From assembly GCA_944319925.1 (NCBI GenBank), contig CALUFQ010000017.1, positions 1 to 53,241 on the forward strand: a DNA stretch of 53,241 nt, written 5' to 3'. The position numbers were made by a program, and so were the translations under genes. Within the stretch, counting starts at the first letter, position 1. Each line of letters starts with the position of its first letter. The stretch comes from an uncultured Paraprevotella sp. (GTDB lineage: Bacteria > Bacteroidota > Bacteroidia > Bacteroidales > Bacteroidaceae). Shown one piece after another: positions 43,395 to 51,991 of the stretch. Under the pieces are notes generated by a model that was not told where the DNA came from, made no database searches, and saw nothing but the letters and a program-made list of their open reading frames with translations.

Positions 43395-44120
43395 AATTGA
43401 GGTGCGGATTTCCGAATCCGCACCCTCGGTTGCGCCGGATTACAAATCCGTCGCAGTTGAGCCTGGGACGGTATCCGACGACACGCGGGCCTGTCAGAAT
43501 GTCACCCCGAGGGCGGAACAAGTTTCTTTTTGCCGGATTTGGGAGGATTTCCCTGACGCGGCTTTTGGACTTGCAAAGCAAAACAGGGAAAAAAACAGGC
43601 GTTTTTTGCACAAAACAGCCCCTTTGCGCAATGTTTTATGGGCGATTTTTACTTTTTGGGCTGTCCGGCCCCGAAATCTTGCCGCCGGGACGGAAAAATC
43701 CGAGCCCCGAAAAAGAAATTCCCGGCCCCGAAATTCTTTTTTCGAGCCCCGTTTTTTTCAGACGGCGATTCAGAAGCCCTTTTTTCCGCTATTTGGAACT
43801 TTTTCACCGACAAATCCCCGATGTCAATATGTCGGCACAAGCCCCGCCCGGCTTACGTGCCCCGGCAATCCCGGCGCGGAAACAGCCCGCACCCGCGACA
43901 AAAAGAAAGCCTGCGCCCTCTATTTGCCGACATTTGGGTTTCCGCATGCTCCGCGAGCCTGCGTTTTTTGCGCCCGCCCCCGCCCCCGGCCCCGTACAAG
44001 TGAATCTCAGAGGCCTTCAAATGACAAAGTGTCAACTTCCAGGGAAAATAGCAAAATGTCAAATCCGCCACAGCGACCGGCAGGGAAGCATGAAATCGTT
44101 CCCCGTTATATTCTACTGCT
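43395..44120 (-). repeat. Long dispersed repeat, copy 3 (inverted relative to copy 2)
   Basis: Matches copy 2 and its edge (22584-22654, 22797-23440) in the opposite orientation, with all landmarks in the same order. It is uninterrupted, so it shows the element's full extent: from the roughly 27-bp motif at 44097-44122 to the end near 43430. Just beyond that end (43401-43450) are two perfect hairpins, GGTGCGGATT/AATCCGCACC (4-nt loop) and CGGATT/AATCCG (3-nt loop), which may belong to the element or serve as the GH13 terminator. Open frames of up to 267 aa on the plus strand are not credible genes. Confidence 0.85.
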
Positions 44121-44288
44121 CCTTTTTCTACTGACCCGGTTTTTGAGGATTATTCTTGAAAAACATCCATGCAACTTGTTAAAAAATTGTTTTTTAACGA
44201 GATAACTAGGGATTGTCTTTATGTCGGGCTGACAGGTAGGGGCAATCAATTCAAAAAGTGTTTTCCTTTCTTGTGAGGGGGATAAAAA
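44121..44288. other. Gene-free stretch left of the invertible segment
   Basis: AT-rich and without a credible gene. GTTAAAAAA (44178-44186) and TTTTTTAAC (44190-44198) form an A/T hairpin that could stop transcripts, including any leftward transcript made when the adjacent promoter is inverted. Confidence 0.4.
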
Positions 44289-44480
44289 GTTCATCTCTCC
44301 GTAAGAGAGCGACTATTTCACGCTTGTTCCTTTATTATAATAGATTACAGAGAATTAGTTTGCGGCATTGCTAACAAATTGTCGCTAAAACTTTGTTTTT
44401 CATGAGCAAAATCTTGTTTAATTCAGTTAAAAGACATACCTTTGTATAAAATACTGTCGCTCTCTTACGGAGAGAGCGAC
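44289..44480. promoter_or_regulatory. Probable invertible promoter segment
   Basis: Inverted repeats: left arm 44289-44313, right arm 44456-44480, 22 of 25 positions matching when one is reverse-complemented, including 20 contiguous perfect bases (TCTCTCCGTAAGAGAGCGAC at 44294-44313). They enclose 142 bp of AT-rich DNA. Inside, near the right arm, is a good Bacteroidales promoter: TTG (44414-44416), 20 bp, TACCTTTG (44437-44444), pointing right. No comparable promoter was seen on the other strand. This is how invertible promoters of Bacteroidales surface loci are built. As given, the promoter faces the TlpA/SusCD genes (ON). Confidence 0.8.
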
Positions 44481-44522
44481 TAGGTTGTACTTATTTTTAT
44501 TATAACAAATAGAAAAAAGAAA

Positions 44523-45713
44523 ATGAAAAAACTGAATTGGCTGGTGCTTGCCTTGTGTGCCGCTTTGGGTGTGCCGATGCAAGCGCAACAGACGGTGACC
44601 ATCAAGGGAAAAGTGAAGTTCATTGACGAAGGGTTTAAAATGACGGTTTACCAACGCGAGGGTACGAAACAGAACGTACTGGCCGAAGCTCCAGTGAACG
44701 CCGACGGCACGTATGAGGTGAAAGTACCGGTGGCCAAGCCGGGCGAAGCCATCGTGGATTGCGGCAAGTGGCAATCCGTGCAGGTGTGGCTCGAAGACGA
44801 AAACTTGGACATTGATTTCCGCGGGCTGGACACGGCGAAAGTGAAAATCAAGAACCCGCCCTACGTGTATATAAAAGGCGGGAAGAACAACGAGTTGATG
44901 AACTTGATCAACTTCGAATCCTACCGGAACTATCAGATGATGATTGCCATCTCGCAGAGCGTCTATCGTGCGGGCATGGAAGACGGGACAAAGAAGCAGG
45001 AACTTTCGATGAACTTGTATGACGCTTCGGGCGAGAACACCCATGCGCATCTCCGCTATTTTGCCGAGCACTATGCCGACCGCAACAGCGTGATGGTGGC
45101 CATCAGCCGTTTGGGCGACAGCGATGCCGATGTGGTGGAACCGGCCCTGAAGCAATTGGAGGCTTCTTCCGCAACGGGTAAGCAGCTCGTGGCCGACTAT
45201 CGCAAGGCCGAGGCCGAGAAGAAAGAGGCTGAGGAACGGATGAAAGTGGGCAATCCTGCCCCGGCGTTCGAGTTCCAGATGGCGGACGGCAAGAAAGGTT
45301 CCCTCTCTGATTACAAGGGCAAGGTGCTCGTGCTCGACTTTTGGGCTAGCTGGTGCGGTCCCTGCCGTCAGGAGATTCCCAACATGAAGAAATACTACGA
45401 GGAGTTCAAGGGCAAGGACGTGGAGTTCCTGAGCGTGTCCATTGATGCCGACAAGAAAGCGTGGGAGAAAGCGCGCGGCGAAGAGAACATGGCCTGGCCG
45501 CAAGGTTGGGTGACGGACGGCGGAAAGGCCGTGATGAACACCTATCAGTTCGGAGGCATTCCTTTCATCCTCGTCATTGACAAGGACGGCAACATCTATA
45601 AGAAGCAGGTGCGCGGCGAGGGCATCAAAAAGGCTGTGGAAGATGCCCTCTCCGGCAAGAAGGCCGAGGCGCCGAAGAGCATCGGCGTGATGATGATGGG
45701 TGCGGCCATGTAA
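44523..45713 (+). CDS. TlpA-family thiol-disulfide reductase with N-terminal DUF4369-like region
   Basis: A 396-aa secreted protein (signal about 1-22, ending MQAQ). Residues about 23-130 are a beta-rich region like the DUF4369 part of Bacteroidales TlpA proteins; about 130-235 is helical; the thioredoxin domain (about 240-380) has FWASWCGPCRQE near 273-284 and GGIPFILVIDKDG. It would reduce or reshuffle disulfides in the periplasm. It is the first gene after the invertible promoter, 43 nt from the right repeat arm, and starts with the ATG at 44523. Confidence 0.92.
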   Translation: MKKLNWLVLALCAALGVPMQAQQTVTIKGKVKFIDEGFKMTVYQREGTKQNVLAEAPVNADGTYEVKVPVAKPGEAIVDCGKWQSVQVWLEDENLDIDFRGLDTAKVKIKNPPYVYIKGGKNNELMNLINFESYRNYQMMIAISQSVYRAGMEDGTKKQELSMNLYDASGENTHAHLRYFAEHYADRNSVMVAISRLGDSDADVVEPALKQLEASSATGKQLVADYRKAEAEKKEAEERMKVGNPAPAFEFQMADGKKGSLSDYKGKVLVLDFWASWCGPCRQEIPNMKKYYEEFKGKDVEFLSVSIDADKKAWEKARGEENMAWPQGWVTDGGKAVMNTYQFGGIPFILVIDKDGNIYKKQVRGEGIKKAVEDALSGKKAEAPKSIGVMMMGAAM

Positions 45714-45753
45714 ACGGAAAGTATGTTTTGTTTCACCATAAAAATTTGAAGAG

Positions 45754-47259
45754 ATGAAAAAGAGTTTATGGATTTTGGGCGCGGCCCTCTGTATGTTGGG
45801 CTTCGCCGCTTGCAGCGATGATGAAGAAGGCGGGGTTGCGGTAGGCATTACGGCAGCTACAGTGACACCGGAAGGCAGTGCGGTTGCTTATAGCTGTACG
45901 ATAAACGGCGCGTTTATGGAGAACACGAACGACAGCGTGGACTGGATGGTTTCGGATGATGCGCTTCGTCACGCCACGGTGGTCGTGACTCCAACGATGG
46001 GTTGCACGGCTTCTTATAACGGAACGACGATTCCGGCCGAAGGTTTGGAAATCGATGTGACTTCGCCGGTGACCATTCAGGTGAGCGGTGCGGGAACGAC
46101 CGTGGCTTACACGTTGAATGTGGTGCGGGCTACGACGGCTTCGGGCGATGACATGCGTTTGGTGTCCTCGTCCTTCCAAGGCATGCCGTCTCCGTTGCTG
46201 AGCGTGGACATGGCTTACTTTAAAGGCAGTTTCTACGCCATTGCGACAAGTGTGACCGGAGATGGTGATGCGAAGGTGGAAAACCATCAGTTGTTCTCTT
46301 CTGAGGATGGAATCAATTGGACGGAGGTGAACTATCAGACATCCAACAGCGGCGTGGTGCTGCCCGACGGGCAGACGGGCTGGTCTGTAGGCGGAGAAGG
46401 TGCCAAGTTGGTGGTGTTCAATGACCGTTTGTATGTGTTGGGCGGTGCCCGGACGCAAGCGGCGGATCGTTTTGGAGAAGCTGCGGAATTAGATTGGGGC
46501 ATGGCTGCTATTACCGCTTGGCGAAGTGCTTCGACATCAGACGGAATGACATTTGAGGCTGACACAATTGGCGGGACGTATGCCTTGAATGGCGAAATGA
46601 CTTCTTTGTCAAATTTGAAAGGTGCTTATCTGAACGCTGTGACATTCAATGATGCCTTATATATTAAAGGCGGTTATGCACCGGCTTTCTACGGTACATG
46701 GCAAGGCGTGAGGATGTATGTCCGTACATCCGATGGGAAGAACTGGACGAACATCAATGCTGTTTCTTCGTCCGTTTCGATAGAATGCGATGTGCAGAAC
46801 CGCAATGGTGATGCATTTTTTGCCTTCAAAGGGAAATTATGGTGTGTTGGCGGTTTCAACAGTTTCCCGAGCGCATCTAATATGCGGACATCCATTTGGT
46901 CGTCCGAAGACGGTGAGAATTGGACGTTGGAGGATGATGGAACAAATGCTGCTGCAGTCTTAGGAAACCTCTTTGGAATGAAAGTCGTGGCGAATGACGA
47001 TGTGGCTTATATGTTTGGCGGCATGGTCATAGATGCAGAAGGTGCTATGGCTTTATCTAACAAGGTATTCCGTTCAACGGATGGTGTCAATTGGAGAGAA
47101 GTGGAAGTGCCTTCTACTTATGCCGGTGCTTATATGCCTGCGGTCGTGTTGCGAGACAATGCGACTTATGTATTCGGTGGTGTAGATGGATATACGGGAA
47201 GCTATGGTGCTCCTACCACCAATCTGATGACAAGCACTTGGGTCAAGTTGATGAACTAA
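45754..47259 (+). CDS. Kelch-like beta-propeller lipoprotein (DUF6242-like)
   Basis: A 501-aa lipoprotein (GFAACSDDEEGG near 16-27). The N-terminal part (about 30-130) is Ig-like, with VTPEGSAVAYS and a VTIQVSGAGTTVAYTLNVV tail. The rest (about 140-501) has about six Kelch-type repeats, with recurrent FNDRLYVLGG, FKGKLWCVGGFN, MFGG, YVFGGVDG, each paired with SSEDGxNWT. This is the DUF6242 style of surface lipoprotein. Being between a TlpA and a SusC gene, it is probably a surface-exposed accessory to the same uptake complex. A hairpin follows. Lower GC than SusC. Confidence 0.85.
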   Translation: MKKSLWILGAALCMLGFAACSDDEEGGVAVGITAATVTPEGSAVAYSCTINGAFMENTNDSVDWMVSDDALRHATVVVTPTMGCTASYNGTTIPAEGLEIDVTSPVTIQVSGAGTTVAYTLNVVRATTASGDDMRLVSSSFQGMPSPLLSVDMAYFKGSFYAIATSVTGDGDAKVENHQLFSSEDGINWTEVNYQTSNSGVVLPDGQTGWSVGGEGAKLVVFNDRLYVLGGARTQAADRFGEAAELDWGMAAITAWRSASTSDGMTFEADTIGGTYALNGEMTSLSNLKGAYLNAVTFNDALYIKGGYAPAFYGTWQGVRMYVRTSDGKNWTNINAVSSSVSIECDVQNRNGDAFFAFKGKLWCVGGFNSFPSASNMRTSIWSSEDGENWTLEDDGTNAAAVLGNLFGMKVVANDDVAYMFGGMVIDAEGAMALSNKVFRSTDGVNWREVEVPSTYAGAYMPAVVLRDNATYVFGGVDGYTGSYGAPTTNLMTSTWVKLMN

Positions 47260-47278
47260 TCTTTATTTGAAAAAGTAG

Positions 47279-47316
47279 AGGACTTCCATAGCGGGCTCAT
47301 GCTACGTGGAAGTCCT
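47279..47316 (+). terminator. Hairpin between the Kelch and SusC genes (terminator or attenuator)
   Basis: AGGACTTCCA (47279-47288) pairs with TGGAAGTCCT (47307-47316), extended inside by TAGC/GCTA, and is followed by TTCTTATT. It ends 22 bp before the SusC ATG. No promoter box is evident between it and SusC, so it may reduce, not stop, read-through. Confidence 0.65.
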
Positions 47317-47338
47317 TTCTTATTATAAGAACAGACGC

Positions 47339-50300
47339 ATGAAGATAAGATTTTTGGCAGGAATGCTATTCCTGTGCCTGGCCTTGCCCGCTTGGGCGCA
47401 GCAGCGCATGATTCGCGGGCGCGTGGTGGACCAAAACGGGCAGCCGGTGGCTTCGGTGCTGGTCAACGTGAAGGGCACCAACCGGGCGGTCAGCACGGGA
47501 GAGGACGGCACATACCAGATTGAAGCGAAGAAGGGCGACGTGCTGGCCTTCTCGCTGATTGGCTTCGACAAGGCATCCGTGACGGTGGGCGACCGTGCCG
47601 AAGTGAACCTCACGATGCGCGAGAGCGAGGCTTTCAAGATGAGCGACGTGGTGGTCGTGGGCTACAGCAAGGTGGAACGGCGCGACCTGACGGGTTCCGT
47701 CTCCTCCGTGAAGCCCAAGGACGACATCGGTTTCCAGACCGTGGACCAGATGCTGCAGGGCGCAGCCCCCGGCGTATATATGTCCAACTCCTCCGGCGCG
47801 TTGGGTTCGGCGAACGTGTTGACCATCCGCGGCATCAGTTCCATCATGGGCGACAACAACCCGCTCTATGTCATTGACGGGGTGCCGGTGTATAGTACCG
47901 ACCGCGACAATAACTCCATCAGCAACTCGGGAGGTTCCGTGCCGGGAGCTTCGGTGGGTGGCAACCAAATTGGCGGCGGCTCCTTGGATTACAACTATGA
48001 CCTGAAGTATTCTTTCGAGAAAAACCCGTTGGCCACGTTGAATCCCGAGGACATCGAATCCATTGAAATACTGAAGGACGCTTTCGCTACGGCCATCTAT
48101 GGTTCGCGCGGTGCGGCGGGGGTCATCCTTATCACCACGAAGAAGGGCAGCCGTGACAAGACGCGCATCAACGTGGGCTACACGCTGAGCCTCGACCGTC
48201 CGCTGGGCAAGCTTGACTTGCTCAACGGAGACCAGTATGCCATGGTGTATAACCAATACGACAACAAGTCGGACTATTCGCTTTCCACGGCCAATACAGA
48301 TTGGGTGGATGCCGTGACGCGCACGGCAGTGAGCAACAGCCTGTCGGCTTCCGTCTCCGGCGGGGCGGGACGTTCCACGTATTTCGTGAGCCTCTCCTAC
48401 GACAACAACGAGTCGTACATCATCAACAACGACATGCAGCGGTTCTCCGCCCGCCTGAACCTGAACGCGGAACTGAACAAGTATTTGGACTTGGGGATTA
48501 ACGTGTCGCTCACCCGGCTGAACAACAATGCACTGCAGGCCAGCGAGATTTATTCCGCCGCGTTGAAGAAAGCCCCCAACCTGCCCATCTATGGCGACGA
48601 CGGCGATTATTACTACGGCTACGCGCCCAACCCGAAGGGCGATCCCGAGGCATACAACCCTGTGGCCATGGCTTATATCAACGACGAGGGCGTGGAAGAC
48701 ACCCGCGTGGTGGGCAACGGCTATCTGGAGTACAAGCCTGCGGACTGGATTTCCCTGCGGAGCGAGGTGGGTACGGACATTTATAACACCTTCTCCAACA
48801 TCCGCAAGGGCGAGTTGCCCGAAGGATTGAGCGGCGTGACCGGCAACAAGGCGCAGGAAACCACGAAGTTGAACTACAAGATTGTCGTGAACAACCTCAT
48901 CAACGTGAACAAGGTGTTTGGCGACCATTTCCTGCAAGGTGTGTTGGGCCAGAGCTACGAATACACTCGCGAGCGGTACAATTCCGTGGCCGGAAGCGAC
49001 TTCTTCAGCCCAGAGCTGAACGGTGTGGGGGCTGCGCAGACCACGCGGGTAGCCGGTGCCTACATGCAGCAGTCGGCTTTGTTCTCCGCCTTCGCCCGCA
49101 TCAACTACCAGTGGAAGCTCCGCTACATGGCGGGCGTGACCTACCGTCTCGACGGTTCTTCGCGCTTCAACCGCGAGCACCGCTACCTGAGCACCCCTTC
49201 GTTCTCGTTGGGCTGGCGCATGTCGCAGGAGAATTTCATCAAGAACAACCTGCCTTTCGTGAACGACCTGAAGCTCCGCGGTTCAGTGGGCTTGTCGAGC
49301 AAGGACGGCAACAACAGCTACTATGGGGCGCAGGCCGTGTATGAGCTGAACACGCTGACCACCTACGGCGGGCACAATTACCTGCAAATGTCGCAGCCGG
49401 GCAACGAGAACCTGGATTGGGAGCGCACGGTGACCTACGACGCGGGGCTGGACCTGGCCATGTTCAACGACCGGGTGAAGGTGACGCTGGACTATTACTA
49501 CAAGAAGACCACGAACATGCTCTTCTCTTCCGACCTGCCCCTCTACACGGGCTATACGAAAGAGAACCAGAACATCGCGGACATGATGAACCAGGGCTTT
49601 GAACTGCAGCTGGTGACGATGAACATGCAACGGCCGGACTTCCAGTGGCAGACCATCCTGAACCTCTCGCGCTCGACCAACAAAATCCTGCGCCTGAATT
49701 TCGAGGGCAACCAGCTGGACCAGGCCAACAGTTCCTACAAGTACTATGCCGTGGGCTATCCCGTGGCGCAATGGTACTTACACAAGTGGGCGGGAGTAGA
49801 TTCCCAAACGGGTGACCCGTTGTGGCAGTATGCCGACGGTTCGCTGTCCACCACGCCCCCGGCATCCAACGACGCGATTTCCCAAGCCAACAAGTTTGTC
49901 ATGGGGACAGCTATGCCCGACCTGTACGGGTCAATGACGAACATCTTGGCGTATAAGGATTTCGAACTGGACTTCATGTTCACCTTCTCGTTGGGCAGCC
50001 GCATGATGAACGGCACCCGTGCCAACCTGCTCACGTATTCGCAGGACGATGCCAACAACCTGTCGAGCGAAATGATGTCGATGTGGCAGATGCCGGGCCA
50101 GCGGACCGACATCCCGAAACTGCGCAACAAGTCCATCATCAAGGGCTACGACTACACGGTCTCCATCACTTCGGACCGTTTCCTGGAGAACAATTCCTAC
50201 TTGCGGCTGAAGACGCTCACCTTGTCCTACTCCCTGCCCCAAAAGGCATTGAAGAAACTCAAGGTCATGAAGCAGTTCAAGTTCTTCGTGACGCTGACCA

Positions 50301-50440
50301 ACGTGTTCACCATTACCAAGTATTCCGGGCTCGACCCCGAGGTGAGCGCGTTCGGCTCGTCCGCGCTGGCGGCTGGCTACGACAACATGACGATGCCGCA
50401 ATCGCGAAGCTATCAGTTCGGCATACGTGCAAGTTTCTAA
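47339..50440 (+). CDS. SusC-family TonB-dependent outer membrane receptor
   Basis: A 1033-aa SusC-type transporter. Signal peptide about 1-21; CarboxypepD_reg-like domain about 24-105 (IRGRVVDQNGQPVASVLVNVKGTNRAVSTGEDGTYQIEA); plug domain about 115-240 (DVVVVGYSKVERRDLTGSVSSVKPKD, LTIRGISSIMGDNNPLYVIDGVPV); then a beta barrel to the C-terminus, which ends in aromatic F. It imports its substrate across the outer membrane with energy from TonB. The ATG at 47339 (MKIRFLAG) is used instead of the GTG inside the upstream hairpin. SusD follows 19 bp later. The substrate is not evident; no glycosidase is adjacent on this strand. Confidence 0.95.
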   Translation: MKIRFLAGMLFLCLALPAWAQQRMIRGRVVDQNGQPVASVLVNVKGTNRAVSTGEDGTYQIEAKKGDVLAFSLIGFDKASVTVGDRAEVNLTMRESEAFKMSDVVVVGYSKVERRDLTGSVSSVKPKDDIGFQTVDQMLQGAAPGVYMSNSSGALGSANVLTIRGISSIMGDNNPLYVIDGVPVYSTDRDNNSISNSGGSVPGASVGGNQIGGGSLDYNYDLKYSFEKNPLATLNPEDIESIEILKDAFATAIYGSRGAAGVILITTKKGSRDKTRINVGYTLSLDRPLGKLDLLNGDQYAMVYNQYDNKSDYSLSTANTDWVDAVTRTAVSNSLSASVSGGAGRSTYFVSLSYDNNESYIINNDMQRFSARLNLNAELNKYLDLGINVSLTRLNNNALQASEIYSAALKKAPNLPIYGDDGDYYYGYAPNPKGDPEAYNPVAMAYINDEGVEDTRVVGNGYLEYKPADWISLRSEVGTDIYNTFSNIRKGELPEGLSGVTGNKAQETTKLNYKIVVNNLINVNKVFGDHFLQGVLGQSYEYTRERYNSVAGSDFFSPELNGVGAAQTTRVAGAYMQQSALFSAFARINYQWKLRYMAGVTYRLDGSSRFNREHRYLSTPSFSLGWRMSQENFIKNNLPFVNDLKLRGSVGLSSKDGNNSYYGAQAVYELNTLTTYGGHNYLQMSQPGNENLDWERTVTYDAGLDLAMFNDRVKVTLDYYYKKTTNMLFSSDLPLYTGYTKENQNIADMMNQGFELQLVTMNMQRPDFQWQTILNLSRSTNKILRLNFEGNQLDQANSSYKYYAVGYPVAQWYLHKWAGVDSQTGDPLWQYADGSLSTTPPASNDAISQANKFVMGTAMPDLYGSMTNILAYKDFELDFMFTFSLGSRMMNGTRANLLTYSQDDANNLSSEMMSMWQMPGQRTDIPKLRNKSIIKGYDYTVSITSDRFLENNSYLRLKTLTLSYSLPQKALKKLKVMKQFKFFVTLTNVFTITKYSGLDPEVSAFGSSALAAGYDNMTMPQSRSYQFGIRASF

Positions 50441-50459
50441 AATAAAGAGGAGAGAAGCG

Positions 50460-51974
50460 ATGAAGAAAAAATCAAGTTTGATAGGTTTGTGTTTCGGGGC
50501 TTGCCTTGCCCTCCTGTCTTGCGACTTGGACTATGCACCCGAGAACACGTTGGTGGACGAAAAGGTATATAAGGACGAAGGCACGGCGGAAGCCGCGCTG
50601 ATGGGGGCATACGTGCGGCTGAACGTGTTCTTGGCCGGTGCGCCCCAGGATCAAAACAACTATGCCAACACGGGCTATATGTTCCAGCTGGCCGATGTGG
50701 GCACGGAAAACTTGGCAGTCCGCAACACTGCGGCCGATTACCTGGCCGTGGAGACGGGCGAGTACAGTTCAGCCGTACACGACGGCATGCTCTACAATCT
50801 GTGGCATTGGTGCTACAATGCGGTGGACATGGCCAACAACGTCATCTCGGGCATCCAGCGTTTCGGGGATTATGATCCGGCGATGGAAGCCCAGCATATT
50901 GCGGAGGCCAAGTTCATCCGCGCCTACTGTTACTTTGCCATGTTGTGTGCCTTCGGCGACCAGGCGTTGCTGGGCAACGATGAAGGGCAGGGAATCGTGC
51001 TCCGTCTTGATCCATACAATGGATATAACCCCGAAGAAGTGGAAGGACGCTCCACGAACGCGGAGTGTTGGAACCGCATCATCACCGACTTGACAGAGGC
51101 TATTCCCGACCTGCCGGAAGCCGTGCCTGCCGCAGCTGAGCGCATCCGGGCCAACAGGGCGGTGGCACAAGCTTTGCTGAGCCGTGTCTATCTCTATAAG
51201 GGGACTTACACGAACAACGTGGAAGAACTGACGGCTGCACGCGACTATGCGGCGACCGTGTTGGGTGTTTCGGGCTACACCTTCTCTACGTCCAGCACGG
51301 AGTTCAGCACTGCCCTTTTCCCGAGCAACGAGTATTCCCAAACCACGTCCTATCCCGACCCGACGACGCGCAGCGGCGAACTGTTGTTTTTCGAGCCGAG
51401 CCGCATTTACGCGGACAACTACCCCAACGGGATGTACTACTACGAGAAGCGGTCCTACTATGTACCGCAGGAACGGCTGTCGCTCTATGATGCCGATGAC
51501 GTGCGCCGCACTTACTTGTTGCGGACAGGCTCGCGGTCAAGCAACCCGAAAGATAGCACTTGCATGAAATATTCGGGCGGACAATATGACGATGTGATTT
51601 TCATCCGTCTGGCCGAGGTGAAGCTGACCTACGCCGAGACGTTGGTACGCGTGGGTGGTGTCGTGACCCAGGAGGCTGTGAATCAACTGAACGACATCCA
51701 CCAGCGGGCTTATCCCGATGATTTGAAGCCTGCGGTTTACACGTTGGCCGACTTCTCGTCCACAGATGATTTTCTGCGCACATTGCTCACTGAACGTAAC
51801 CGTGAGCTGGCCTACGAAGGTCATTATCGTTGGGACTTGATGCGCACAGGCAACTTCTTGGGCGATACGAAGCTGGGAGCCGTGGACAAGGCGCGTTGGA
51901 ACCTGCCGGTACCCGACTACGAAATCCGGATATCGGAAGGAGTCATTTCTCAAAATTCGGGATATAATCAATAA
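50460..51974 (+). CDS. SusD/RagB-family substrate-binding lipoprotein
   Basis: A 504-aa lipoprotein (LLSC near 17-20) with the SusD N-terminal region (YAPENTLVDEKVYKDEGTAEAALMGAYVRLNVFL) and TPR-like helical repeats (AKFIRAYCYFAMLCAFGDQALL near 155-176), and the C-terminal RagB part (RNRELAYEGHYRWDLMRTGNFL near 450). It caps SusC and holds substrate outside the cell. Start: the ATG at 50460 behind AAAGAGGAGAG; the longer frame overlaps SusC. Confidence 0.95.
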   Translation: MKKKSSLIGLCFGACLALLSCDLDYAPENTLVDEKVYKDEGTAEAALMGAYVRLNVFLAGAPQDQNNYANTGYMFQLADVGTENLAVRNTAADYLAVETGEYSSAVHDGMLYNLWHWCYNAVDMANNVISGIQRFGDYDPAMEAQHIAEAKFIRAYCYFAMLCAFGDQALLGNDEGQGIVLRLDPYNGYNPEEVEGRSTNAECWNRIITDLTEAIPDLPEAVPAAAERIRANRAVAQALLSRVYLYKGTYTNNVEELTAARDYAATVLGVSGYTFSTSSTEFSTALFPSNEYSQTTSYPDPTTRSGELLFFEPSRIYADNYPNGMYYYEKRSYYVPQERLSLYDADDVRRTYLLRTGSRSSNPKDSTCMKYSGGQYDDVIFIRLAEVKLTYAETLVRVGGVVTQEAVNQLNDIHQRAYPDDLKPAVYTLADFSSTDDFLRTLLTERNRELAYEGHYRWDLMRTGNFLGDTKLGAVDKARWNLPVPDYEIRISEGVISQNSGYNQ

Positions 51975-51991
51975 TTCAAAATAGGAAAACG

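Noticed and set aside
44289-44480. Inverted repeats read as two operators or a terminator pair instead of an inversion site
   Set aside because: A 25-bp near-perfect inverted pair spaced 142 bp around one outward-facing promoter is better explained by inversion. Operator use is not excluded.
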